Below are positions 56,776-64,000 of a stretch of 64,000 bases of DNA, in pieces. The notes under the pieces were generated by a model. It was not told the origin of the DNA, did no database searches, and saw only the letters and a list, made by a program, of their open reading frames with translations. Every line of letters starts with the position of its first letter. Positions within the stretch are counted from its first letter, which is position 1. Location of the stretch: contig NZ_JFHL01000029.1 in the NCBI RefSeq assembly GCF_003664995.1, positions 186,001 through 250,000 on the forward strand. Direction: 5' to 3'. The stretch comes from Mesotoga sp. BH458_6_3_2_1 (GTDB lineage Bacteria > Thermotogota > Thermotogae > Petrotogales > Kosmotogaceae). Made by a program: the position numbers and the translations under genes.

Positions 56776-57320
56776 AATTACTAATATTAGCGTCAGTCCT
56801 GCTACTTCAAATAACGGCTCTCTGCTTTACCAGCACATATGTGTCATGGGAAATGCCCGAGCTTGAAGATTACAGGAGTGCACTCGAAGAACTAACTGGA
56901 ATGCACGTTGGCGGAACGTATCTTCTTCTAATTTCTTCTTCTGCCGGAGAGTTCTCTGAACTCTCCGGCATTGGCTACTGGTTTATTGCGGCAGCAGAAG
57001 GAAACACAATAATTGTGCAACCGCTAAGTTTGGTTCCCAATCTCTCACAGACACTTGCTCATGAAATGACTCATCTCTTTTTAAGAAAGTATCAACTGCC
57101 CTACTGGTTGGAAGAAGGGATGGTCTGCTGTATCACTGGTGAATGGATTGGCAGAGAAGAAATGCGACTCGATGAAGTGGAGTCCCTCGATTACGCGAAA
57201 ATGGATTTCATGACGTATCGTTCATACAGTTTCACATGTTGGATCAAAGTGTCCGGACTTCTTCGCAACCGCTCTTTTGGCGAGCTGATTTTGGAGTATG
57301 GAGAAGGAGGTATTGACTAA
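56772..57320 (+). CDS. Small exported HExxH metallopeptidase-like protein
   Basis: 182 residues: a signal peptide (KLLILASVLLLQITALCF), then a domain with TLAHEMTHLFL (His97, Glu98, His101) and, thirteen residues after the second His, Glu in PYWLEEGM. HExxH plus a downstream Glu is the gluzincin/peptidase MA-like zinc site, so a secreted zinc protease is likely. Its ATG overlaps the alpha-2-macroglobulin stop (ATGA), showing translational coupling. I do not know this protein as a standard partner of macroglobulins. A real peptidase activity needs testing. Confidence 0.75.
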   Translation: MKLLILASVLLLQITALCFTSTYVSWEMPELEDYRSALEELTGMHVGGTYLLLISSSAGEFSELSGIGYWFIAAAEGNTIIVQPLSLVPNLSQTLAHEMTHLFLRKYQLPYWLEEGMVCCITGEWIGREEMRLDEVESLDYAKMDFMTYRSYSFTCWIKVSGLLRNRSFGELILEYGEGGID

Positions 57321-57321
57321 A

Positions 57322-59109
57322 TTGAGTGAAGGACCGTTTATTGAGTGGGATCTAGCAAAGCTCTATTCTTCATCGGATGATCCTGCCCTGATTAACGACC
57401 TGCGGTACGTGATCTTGAAAAAGGACGAACTGATGAAGGAATTCAAGGGAAGAATCGCAGCCGAAAGTATAGAAGCGTGCGAACTAAGGCTGGTTTTTGA
57501 AAAAATCGAAGAGGTAATGAGTAAATTCGCAAAGCCGTCAATGTTCGCATATTTGAGTCACTCAGTAACACCGGCCTTACCGACAATCCAGAAGCTGATC
57601 CGCAAGATCGACGATCTTGAGTCGCAGCTTGAAAGCGACCTCCTCTTTCTTAAACTGGAACTGTCGAAAGTCTCCGAAAATTACTTCTCAGTGTTGTTGG
57701 ATTCACCAGAGTTAGCAAATTACTGCCATTATCTCGAGCTCATCCGTACTAATCGAGTTCATCTGCTCAGCGAATCGGAAGAAAAGATGCTTACTCTGAA
57801 AGAACTGACGGGGAAGAGAGCCCTGCTTAATCTCTACGATGAATTTACCTCAAGCTTCATATATAGATTGAAAATCGGCGAAGGCGAAGATGAGAAAAAC
57901 TTTACGGAAAGCGAAGTCGAGACTATGAGAAGGGAAGAGGATCCCGAATTGAGAAGGAAGGCGTTTGTCAGTCTTTTCAAGAAATCAGAGGAAAACAGCA
58001 TCGTCTTGACCAATGTTTACAACTCTCTCGCGAAGGATTGGGACTTGGAAGCAGCCAAGAGAGGTTATTCTTCTCCAATCTCTATGAGGAATCGAGAGAA
58101 CGAAATCCCGGATGGGGCAGTGCAGTCTCTAGTCGATGTAACTACGAATGGGTACGCTCTTGTGCAGGATTACTACCGACTCAAGGCAAGGATTCTGAAT
58201 AAGGAATCGCTTCTCCATAGTGATATTTATGCACCGATTGGCGATTTCAAAGATCTTTTCAGCTGGCAGGAAGCAAAGAGCATGATCCTCGAGGTAACAG
58301 GAAATTTCGATCCACGACTAAAAAGAACAATCGCCGAATTCTTTGAAGGAAACTTCATACATGGATCAATCATGCCGGGCAAAAGAAGTGGAGCTTATTG
58401 TTCATATGCATCACCGGAAATTCATCCGTACGTTCTCTTGAATTTTGGAGGCAAGATGAATGACGTCCTGACGTTAGCTCACGAGCTGGGTCATGGTCTC
58501 CATGCAGTGCTGTCCTCGAAGCAGACTATGTTGAACTACGAGACTCCTCTCACTATGGCAGAGACTGCATCTATCTTCTCAGAAATGCTGATGACCGACC
58601 ATCTACTAAACACAACTTCAGGAAGAGAGGAAAAGATCTCCTTCATTACCGGTAGAATCGAGGAGATATTTGCGACTACTGCAAGGCAGAATATGTTTAC
58701 GAGATTCGAAATAGAGGCCCACAAAAGAATATCGAGCGAATATCTCTCATTTGAGGAACTTGGAGAGCTATATTTTGACGAACTGAAGCATATGTTTGGT
58801 GAGACGATCGATTTTCTTCCCGAGAGTAAATATGAATGGGCACGGATACCACATTTCTTTCACACTCCATTTTATTGTTATGCATACAACTTCGCTCAGC
58901 TATTAGTAATTTCACTGTACAGGAAGTACCTTGAGGATGGAGATGTTTTCAAGAGAAAGTATGTGGCCTTGCTCGAGAGCGGTGGATCTGATTCGCCGGA
59001 AATTCTCTTGGGAAAAGCCGGAATAGACATCTCTAGTCCTCGTTTCTGGGAAAATGGAATCGACTTCATTCAGGAGAACTTTCTGGATAGACTGAGGGCA
59101 ATGATTTAG
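57322..59109 (+). CDS. M3 family oligoendopeptidase F-like peptidase
   Basis: About 595 residues of the PepF/thimet oligopeptidase family, cytoplasmic, degrading peptides of modest length. The zinc site LTLAHELGHGLHAVL (HExxH) lies near residue 387, with the third ligand Glu in TMAETASIFSEMLM. The N-terminus has the family WDLAKLYSS. TTG 57322 lies about ten bases after AAGGAGGT; ATG 57298 is upstream of that site. It follows the HExxH gene without a gap, ending a four-gene cluster. Confidence 0.9.
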   Translation: MSEGPFIEWDLAKLYSSSDDPALINDLRYVILKKDELMKEFKGRIAAESIEACELRLVFEKIEEVMSKFAKPSMFAYLSHSVTPALPTIQKLIRKIDDLESQLESDLLFLKLELSKVSENYFSVLLDSPELANYCHYLELIRTNRVHLLSESEEKMLTLKELTGKRALLNLYDEFTSSFIYRLKIGEGEDEKNFTESEVETMRREEDPELRRKAFVSLFKKSEENSIVLTNVYNSLAKDWDLEAAKRGYSSPISMRNRENEIPDGAVQSLVDVTTNGYALVQDYYRLKARILNKESLLHSDIYAPIGDFKDLFSWQEAKSMILEVTGNFDPRLKRTIAEFFEGNFIHGSIMPGKRSGAYCSYASPEIHPYVLLNFGGKMNDVLTLAHELGHGLHAVLSSKQTMLNYETPLTMAETASIFSEMLMTDHLLNTTSGREEKISFITGRIEEIFATTARQNMFTRFEIEAHKRISSEYLSFEELGELYFDELKHMFGETIDFLPESKYEWARIPHFFHTPFYCYAYNFAQLLVISLYRKYLEDGDVFKRKYVALLESGGSDSPEILLGKAGIDISSPRFWENGIDFIQENFLDRLRAMI

Positions 59110-59135
59110 GTCTGGCTTGAAGAAAAGAAAAGGTG

Positions 59136-59141
59136 TATAAT
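59136..59141 (+). promoter_or_regulatory. Probable -10 box (TATAAT) for the MATE gene
   Basis: A consensus TATAAT about 67 bases upstream of the MATE start, preceded by TG but without the extra spacer base. A TTGAAG lies 13 bases upstream, too close to be a standard -35. Confidence 0.35.
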
Positions 59142-59207
59142 TCCTGTGTTCATTATGATACAGGTTTTCTTTCGCATCTCTTCACGAGGGCTACTTAGGG
59201 GGCAAGA

Positions 59208-60572
59208 ATGGCAAGAGATCTCACTCAGGGGAATATTCTGAAGAATCTTCTCGTGATGTCGGTTCCTACAATGATAGGATTCAGCGCCCAGATGATCTAC
59301 GACATAGTGGATATCTTCTGGATTGGCCGCATCTCTGGCGAAGCAATTGCCGGGGTGACCATCTTCACCACTCTCTTCTGGATTGTCGACATTCTGAATT
59401 CGATTATTGGCCAAAGTTCAATTTCACTGATTTCTCAGAGCTATGGAAAGCGAGACCTTGAAGGATCAAGCAATGCAATCGAACAGACCATTACTTTCAA
59501 ATTCATTGTGGCTTTGATTTCCGCTTTGCTGGTTGCGGCATTTCTAAAACCCTCACTTGGTTTTTTCACTACCGATCCGAAGGTCGTGACATCTGCGCTC
59601 GACTACGGTTATATTCGTTTGTTCTTCCTGCCGATGATGTTCTCTTCGTATTCTGTAAATACTGCGCTTAGGTGTATAGGCGATGCGAAAAGCCCCATGT
59701 ACATAATGATGGTCGCAAGTGTACTAAATATTGTCCTTGATCCAATCATGATGTTTGATAGAGTACCTGGGACAGGGATTCCTGGATTTGGCCTTGGCGT
59801 CTTCGGCGCAGCAGTCGCAACGGTAATCGCGCAGACTGCATCGTTTTTGTTTGGCTTCTACATTCTCTTCTCTGGTAGAGAGGGAGTCAAGCCCAAATTG
59901 TCGAGGCTATTTCGGCTGGATCGAAACATAGACAAAAAGCTTCTGACAATTGGCCTCCCGACAGGCCTTGAAGGTTTTTTTAGGAATCTTGCAGCCGTTG
60001 TGGTCTTAAAATTCGTGGCGGTTTACGGTACCACGGCTGTGGCTGCAGTAGGTGTAACGGGCAGATTGTTTGGACTCGCTTTCATGCCTCTGGTGGGACT
60101 GAGTATGGGGGGATCCGCCATGGTGGGGCAGAACCTCGGAGCAGACAACGTCGGCCGGGCAAGGGCGACCGCCAAGACTGCTGCCCTGATTGGATTCTTT
60201 TTTATGTTTGCTTTTGCCCTAATCGCTTTTTTTGCCGGCGAGCTTGTGATCAGCATTTTTAACAGTGACCCAGAGATAATTAGCTATGGAGCAAGTTTCC
60301 TGAAGTATGGAGCTCTTGGCATTTCGGTTCTGGCCTATGGTTTCGGCCTTTCAGCTGTCTTTGGAGGATCTGGATACAATTTTCCCTTTGTCGTGGGTAG
60401 CGTTGTTTCAAGGTGGCTTATTCAGGTCCCGATCTTGATTATTGCCGTAACGGTAATGAAAGCAAGTATAGTGTGGGTTTGGCTTTCATATGTTTTTTCC
60501 GACATAGCCGAAGCAGCCATAATGATTCTCTATTACCTGAGAGGAAAATGGGAGAAGAGAAGAGTCTATTAG
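59208..60572 (+). CDS. MATE family efflux transporter
   Basis: A 454-residue membrane protein with about twelve transmembrane segments in two homologous halves. QGNILKNLLVMSVPTMIGFSAQMIYDIVDIFWIGRI opens the first half and GLPTGLEGFFRNLAAVVVLKFVAVYG the second; GQNLGADNVGRARA is the classic MATE loop. It exports drugs or metabolites using a sodium or proton gradient. The substrate is unknown. ATG 59208 follows a modest agggggcaag ribosome site. A terminator follows, so it is probably monocistronic. Confidence 0.92.
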   Translation: MARDLTQGNILKNLLVMSVPTMIGFSAQMIYDIVDIFWIGRISGEAIAGVTIFTTLFWIVDILNSIIGQSSISLISQSYGKRDLEGSSNAIEQTITFKFIVALISALLVAAFLKPSLGFFTTDPKVVTSALDYGYIRLFFLPMMFSSYSVNTALRCIGDAKSPMYIMMVASVLNIVLDPIMMFDRVPGTGIPGFGLGVFGAAVATVIAQTASFLFGFYILFSGREGVKPKLSRLFRLDRNIDKKLLTIGLPTGLEGFFRNLAAVVVLKFVAVYGTTAVAAVGVTGRLFGLAFMPLVGLSMGGSAMVGQNLGADNVGRARATAKTAALIGFFFMFAFALIAFFAGELVISIFNSDPEIISYGASFLKYGALGISVLAYGFGLSAVFGGSGYNFPFVVGSVVSRWLIQVPILIIAVTVMKASIVWVWLSYVFSDIAEAAIMILYYLRGKWEKRRVY

Positions 60573-60607
60573 CCGGTTTTACAGATCTCATTTGCGTTGG
60601 TGAAGAG

Positions 60608-60640
60608 AAAAGTTAGTTAAGCATTTCACTAACTTTTTTT
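60608..60640 (+). terminator. Intrinsic terminator after the MATE gene
   Basis: AAAAGTTAGT (60608-60617) pairs with ACTAACTTTT (60628-60637) and the run continues as T's. It ends shortly before the dnaX promoter. Confidence 0.75.
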
Positions 60641-60678
60641 GAGTGTTCTCTTTTCTCCCAAACAAACTTCGGGCAATC

Positions 60679-60687
60679 TGCTATAAT
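60679..60687 (+). promoter_or_regulatory. Extended -10 promoter of dnaX-ybaB
   Basis: TGCTATAAT matches TGN-TATAAT. It is only about 22 bases before the dnaX ATG, so the leader would be very short, about 15 bases. Confidence 0.6.
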
Positions 60688-60708
60688 TCAGATGAACGGG
60701 TGATTAAG

Positions 60709-62166
60709 ATGTCTGAAGTTTTGTATAGGAAATATAGACCGAGAAATTTCAGTGAATTGATTGGACAGGATCAAGTGAAAGAGATCCTGGGAAAGGCAAT
60801 AGAAAACGATACAGTGTCCCATGCTTACATATTCTCAGGTTCGAGGGGCACAGGAAAGACTACGACTGCCCGAATTCTTGCCAAGATGCTCAATTGCCTC
60901 TCGGAAGGATCCTTAAAACCGTGTGGTGTCTGTGACTCGTGCAGGGCTATTGATTCTTCTTCCCATATGGATGTTGTTGAACTTGACGCAGCTTCTTACA
61001 GAGGCATAGACGAGATCAGGAAGATACGGGATGCCGTATCTTACAGGCCTGTTATGGGCAGGTTCAAAGTCTATATTATTGATGAATTTCACATGCTGAC
61101 AAGAGAAGCTTTCAATGCACTTTTGAAGACTCTTGAAGAACCTCCCGAAAGAGTTGTTTTTGTTCTTGCTACCACCAATCTTGAGAAGGTCCCGGAGACA
61201 GTACTTTCTCGTTGTCAGATCTTCAACTTCAAGCCTCTTGACGAAAAAGACATTATGACTTATCTTGAGAAAATTGCCAAGGCAGAAGGGTTAGAATTCG
61301 ATGAAAGGGCGCTTCGCTACATATCCAAGGCAGCTCACGGAGGTATGAGAGACGCAGTTAATCTTATGGAGAGAGTTATCGCTTTTGCTGATGATGTCAG
61401 CGAAGAGTCTGTTAGAACTACTCTAGGTATTCTTCCTGAAGAGGTCGTTAAGGAGTTTATTTCGGCCTTTTCATCTGGAGATCCGTCAATGATATTGAAG
61501 ATGTCTGAAGATATTCAGTCCGGAGGATTCACTTACGAAGTCTTTCTTGAACAAGTAATAGATGAGGTAAAAGATCAACTTATACGAGAAACCAGCGGCG
61601 AGAGTTTCAATCTTCTATCATCTCTCTGGGAGATAAATCGTGAACTTAGATATGCCGAAGACAAGCGAGGCACTTTTGAAGTGATGACACTCCTTAAGAG
61701 CGGATTAGGGAGAGTGCGAATCAATCTCACCACTTCAGATGAACCGGCTTCGACAGACTCGATCGCTGTCAAGGCTGATTCAAAGAAATCTGAAGATTCT
61801 GATATGGTCGATGGCAAAGAGCTTACAGAGATACTGGAGCACCTTCGAAGGAACAGTTATATTCTCTTGTGGACTCTTCTAAGCCTTGCAAAAGTAAGAC
61901 ACACCAAAGAAGGAGAAGACTTTGTAATCGACACGGACAGTGATTACTCACAAGTGCTTCTTGAAGAAAGGCTTGAATCACTAAATCGAATTTCGACGGA
62001 TCTTGTTGGAAAGAAGTTCTTTCTAGCCGATGATTCGGTCCGAGAGGATCCTTTTGGAAATCTCGATAAAGATTCTAGAGAGTACGTTGATGCAGTAATT
62101 GCCGGACTTGGTTTGAAGGATGATATTGACAAAGGAAAGATAAAGATAGAGCTTGAGGAGGAGTAA
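60709..62166 (+). CDS. dnaX: DNA polymerase III subunit gamma/tau
   Basis: A 485-residue clamp-loader ATPase. It starts at ATG 60709 with the family opening EVLYRKYRPRNFSELIGQ; the longer upstream frame would run through the promoter. Walker A is GSRGTGKTTTARILA, the zinc module is CGVCDSCRAID with an upstream Cys, Walker B/DExx is YIIDEFHMLT, and the sensor region ALLKTLEEPPERVVFVLAT is intact. It loads the beta clamp onto DNA. The C-terminal part after about 365 is a short tau-like tail. I saw no obvious slippery frameshift site. It is coupled to ybaB. Confidence 0.96.
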   Translation: MSEVLYRKYRPRNFSELIGQDQVKEILGKAIENDTVSHAYIFSGSRGTGKTTTARILAKMLNCLSEGSLKPCGVCDSCRAIDSSSHMDVVELDAASYRGIDEIRKIRDAVSYRPVMGRFKVYIIDEFHMLTREAFNALLKTLEEPPERVVFVLATTNLEKVPETVLSRCQIFNFKPLDEKDIMTYLEKIAKAEGLEFDERALRYISKAAHGGMRDAVNLMERVIAFADDVSEESVRTTLGILPEEVVKEFISAFSSGDPSMILKMSEDIQSGGFTYEVFLEQVIDEVKDQLIRETSGESFNLLSSLWEINRELRYAEDKRGTFEVMTLLKSGLGRVRINLTTSDEPASTDSIAVKADSKKSEDSDMVDGKELTEILEHLRRNSYILLWTLLSLAKVRHTKEGEDFVIDTDSDYSQVLLEERLESLNRISTDLVGKKFFLADDSVREDPFGNLDKDSREYVDAVIAGLGLKDDIDKGKIKIELEEE

Positions 62167-62168
62167 TG

Positions 62169-62534
62169 ATGGCAAAGAAATTTAGGGGCCTCGGTGGTAG
62201 GAACTATGGTGGTTCGAAAAAGGGTTCCAATATGGGCGAACTTCTGAAACAAGCCCAGAAGGCACAGGAAGAAATGGAAAGCCTTGAAGATACATTCAAG
62301 ACAATTGAGGTCGCTGCTTCAGCCGGCGGCGGGGCAATAAATGTTGTTGCGACTTGCGATTATCGTATCAAATCGATCGAAGTCGAGCCGGAGATAAGGG
62401 AAGAGGATTATGAGATCATTCAAGATTTGATAATCGCGGGGATAAATGAAGCATTGGCCGAGGTAACAAAGAAGAGAGACGAAGAAACAGCGCGAATCAC
62501 GGGAGGACTCAATCTACCGGACAATATACTTTAG
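62169..62534 (+). CDS. ybaB: YbaB/EbfC family nucleoid-associated protein
   Basis: A 121-residue DNA-binding protein with a Gly/Arg/Lys-rich N-terminus (GLGGRNYGGSKKGSN) before the YbaB core: LLKQAQKAQEEMESLEDTFKTIEVAASAGGGAINVVATCDYRIKSIEVEPE. It compacts or organises the nucleoid and is commonly encoded directly after dnaX, as here. ATG 62169 is seven bases after AGGAGG; ATG 62166 is only four and overlaps the dnaX stop. The N-terminal extension is longer than in E. coli. Confidence 0.93.
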   Translation: MAKKFRGLGGRNYGGSKKGSNMGELLKQAQKAQEEMESLEDTFKTIEVAASAGGGAINVVATCDYRIKSIEVEPEIREEDYEIIQDLIIAGINEALAEVTKKRDEETARITGGLNLPDNIL

Positions 62535-62543
62535 GAGGTGTAA

Positions 62544-63542
<999 letters not shown>

Positions 63543-63558
63543 TTCTGAGGATAATTCG

Positions 63559-63581
63559 ACGGGGCCTTCTGGCCCCGTTTT
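63559..63581 (+). terminator. Terminator-like hairpin between gap and pgk
   Basis: ACGGGGCC (63559-63566) and GGCCCCGT (63571-63578) form an 8-bp GC stem with a 4-base loop followed by ttta. The tract is short, so partial termination or mRNA stabilisation within the gap-pgk operon is likely. Confidence 0.6.
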
Positions 63582-63603
63582 ACTGAGCAAAGGAGGATTA
63601 AGA

Positions 63604-64000
63604 ATGTCTAAGACCCTAACTCTTAGAGATGTTGATTTGAGTGGAAAAAGGGTACTTGTCAGAGTGGATTTCAATGTGCCTCTGAATAAAGAAACTGGCG
63701 AAGTAAGTGACGATACTAGAATCATGGCCGCTATACCCACCGTCGAATACATTGTAGAAAGAGGTGGGAAGGCAATTCTCGTTTCTCATTTGGGCAGACC
63801 CAAAGGAAAGAAAGATCCGAAGTATTCGCTGGAAAGAGTAGCCGAGAGGCTTAGTTCACTGATTGGCAAACCAGTCCGATTTGTTCCCGATTGTGTCGGG
63901 GAAGCTGTGGAGAGAGCCGTTTCTGAGATGAGTGATGGTGAGATACTACTTCTGGAGAACGTTAGATTCTACCCCGAAGAAGAGAAGAACGACCCTGACT
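63604..64000 (+). CDS. pgk: Phosphoglycerate kinase (3' end outside window)
   Basis: The first 132 residues of Pgk: VLVRVDFNVPLNKETGEVSDDTRI is the family signature, LVSHLGRPKGKKDPKYSL the substrate-binding region, and LLLENVRFYPEEEKNDP the next conserved block. It transfers phosphate from 1,3-bisphosphoglycerate to ADP. In Thermotoga the pgk gene can be fused to tpi; that cannot be judged because the frame runs off the window. ATG 63604 follows aaaggagg, 61 bases after gap. Confidence 0.96.
   Translation, partial: MSKTLTLRDVDLSGKRVLVRVDFNVPLNKETGEVSDDTRIMAAIPTVEYIVERGGKAILVSHLGRPKGKKDPKYSLERVAERLSSLIGKPVRFVPDCVGEAVERAVSEMSDGEILLLENVRFYPEEEKNDPD

Overview
The window looks like a chromosomal segment of a Thermotogota bacterium, most likely a mesophilic Mesotoga-type lineage. 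This is an inference from gene content and remembered sequence resemblance, not a database search. The signs are a short Thermotoga-type [4Fe-4S] ferredoxin, a two-gene serine operon (class V aminotransferase plus short SerA), gap followed by pgk, large exported repeat proteins suited to a toga-like envelope, moderate GC, and many TTG or GTG starts behind strong GGAGG ribosome binding sites. No rRNA, tRNA, CRISPR array or insertion sequence was seen.

Layout. 1-5.3 kb: the end of an unknown envelope-like protein, a radical SAM protein, ridA-thrS and adenine deaminase. 5.3-9 kb: a xanthine-dehydrogenase-type molybdenum subunit and a PLP enzyme, which form a putative purine-catabolic operon with ade. 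9.1-12.3 kb: a sugar ABC importer (binding protein and two permeases, no ATPase). 12.4-19.9 kb: an LTA-synthase-like enzyme, a GAF-GGDEF diguanylate cyclase, a flavodoxin, two GNAT acetyltransferases and a DUF2087 regulator. 20-24.4 kb: a PhoU-like protein abutting a PiT phosphate permease tail to tail, a membrane phosphoesterase, and plsY with a glycosyltransferase. 24.7-28.2 kb: a peptidase, isoaspartyl dipeptidase, flavodoxin-like protein and mntP.

28.3-34.1 kb is one 1941-residue exported PKD/PPC repeat protein. 34.4-38.7 kb holds a HAM1-like pyrophosphatase, an alpha/beta hydrolase and a P-type cation ATPase. 38.7-46 kb is accessory in character: a wrecked GNAT pseudogene, DUF4332 and DUF937 proteins, a small membrane protein, a 0.6-kb stretch without a supportable gene, and a run of exported proteins (four tandem cytochrome-b5-like domains, a three-repeat protein, an NHL-repeat protein).

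46-50 kb is core: serine biosynthesis, ferredoxin, dnaA. 50-59.1 kb carries a membrane-anchored FMN-binding protein and the most interesting cluster: DUF1175, a thioester alpha-2-macroglobulin, a translationally coupled exported HExxH metallopeptidase and an M3 oligopeptidase. 59.2-64 kb holds a MATE exporter, dnaX-ybaB and gap-pgk (pgk runs off the window).

Regulation visible in the DNA includes several extended -10 promoters (TGN-TATAAT), intrinsic terminators, a hairpin between the sugar-binding protein and its permeases, and a terminator-like hairpin between gap and pgk. Many genes have an in-frame GTG or TTG inside or upstream of the Shine-Dalgarno sequence. For these I placed the start at the codon correctly spaced after it.
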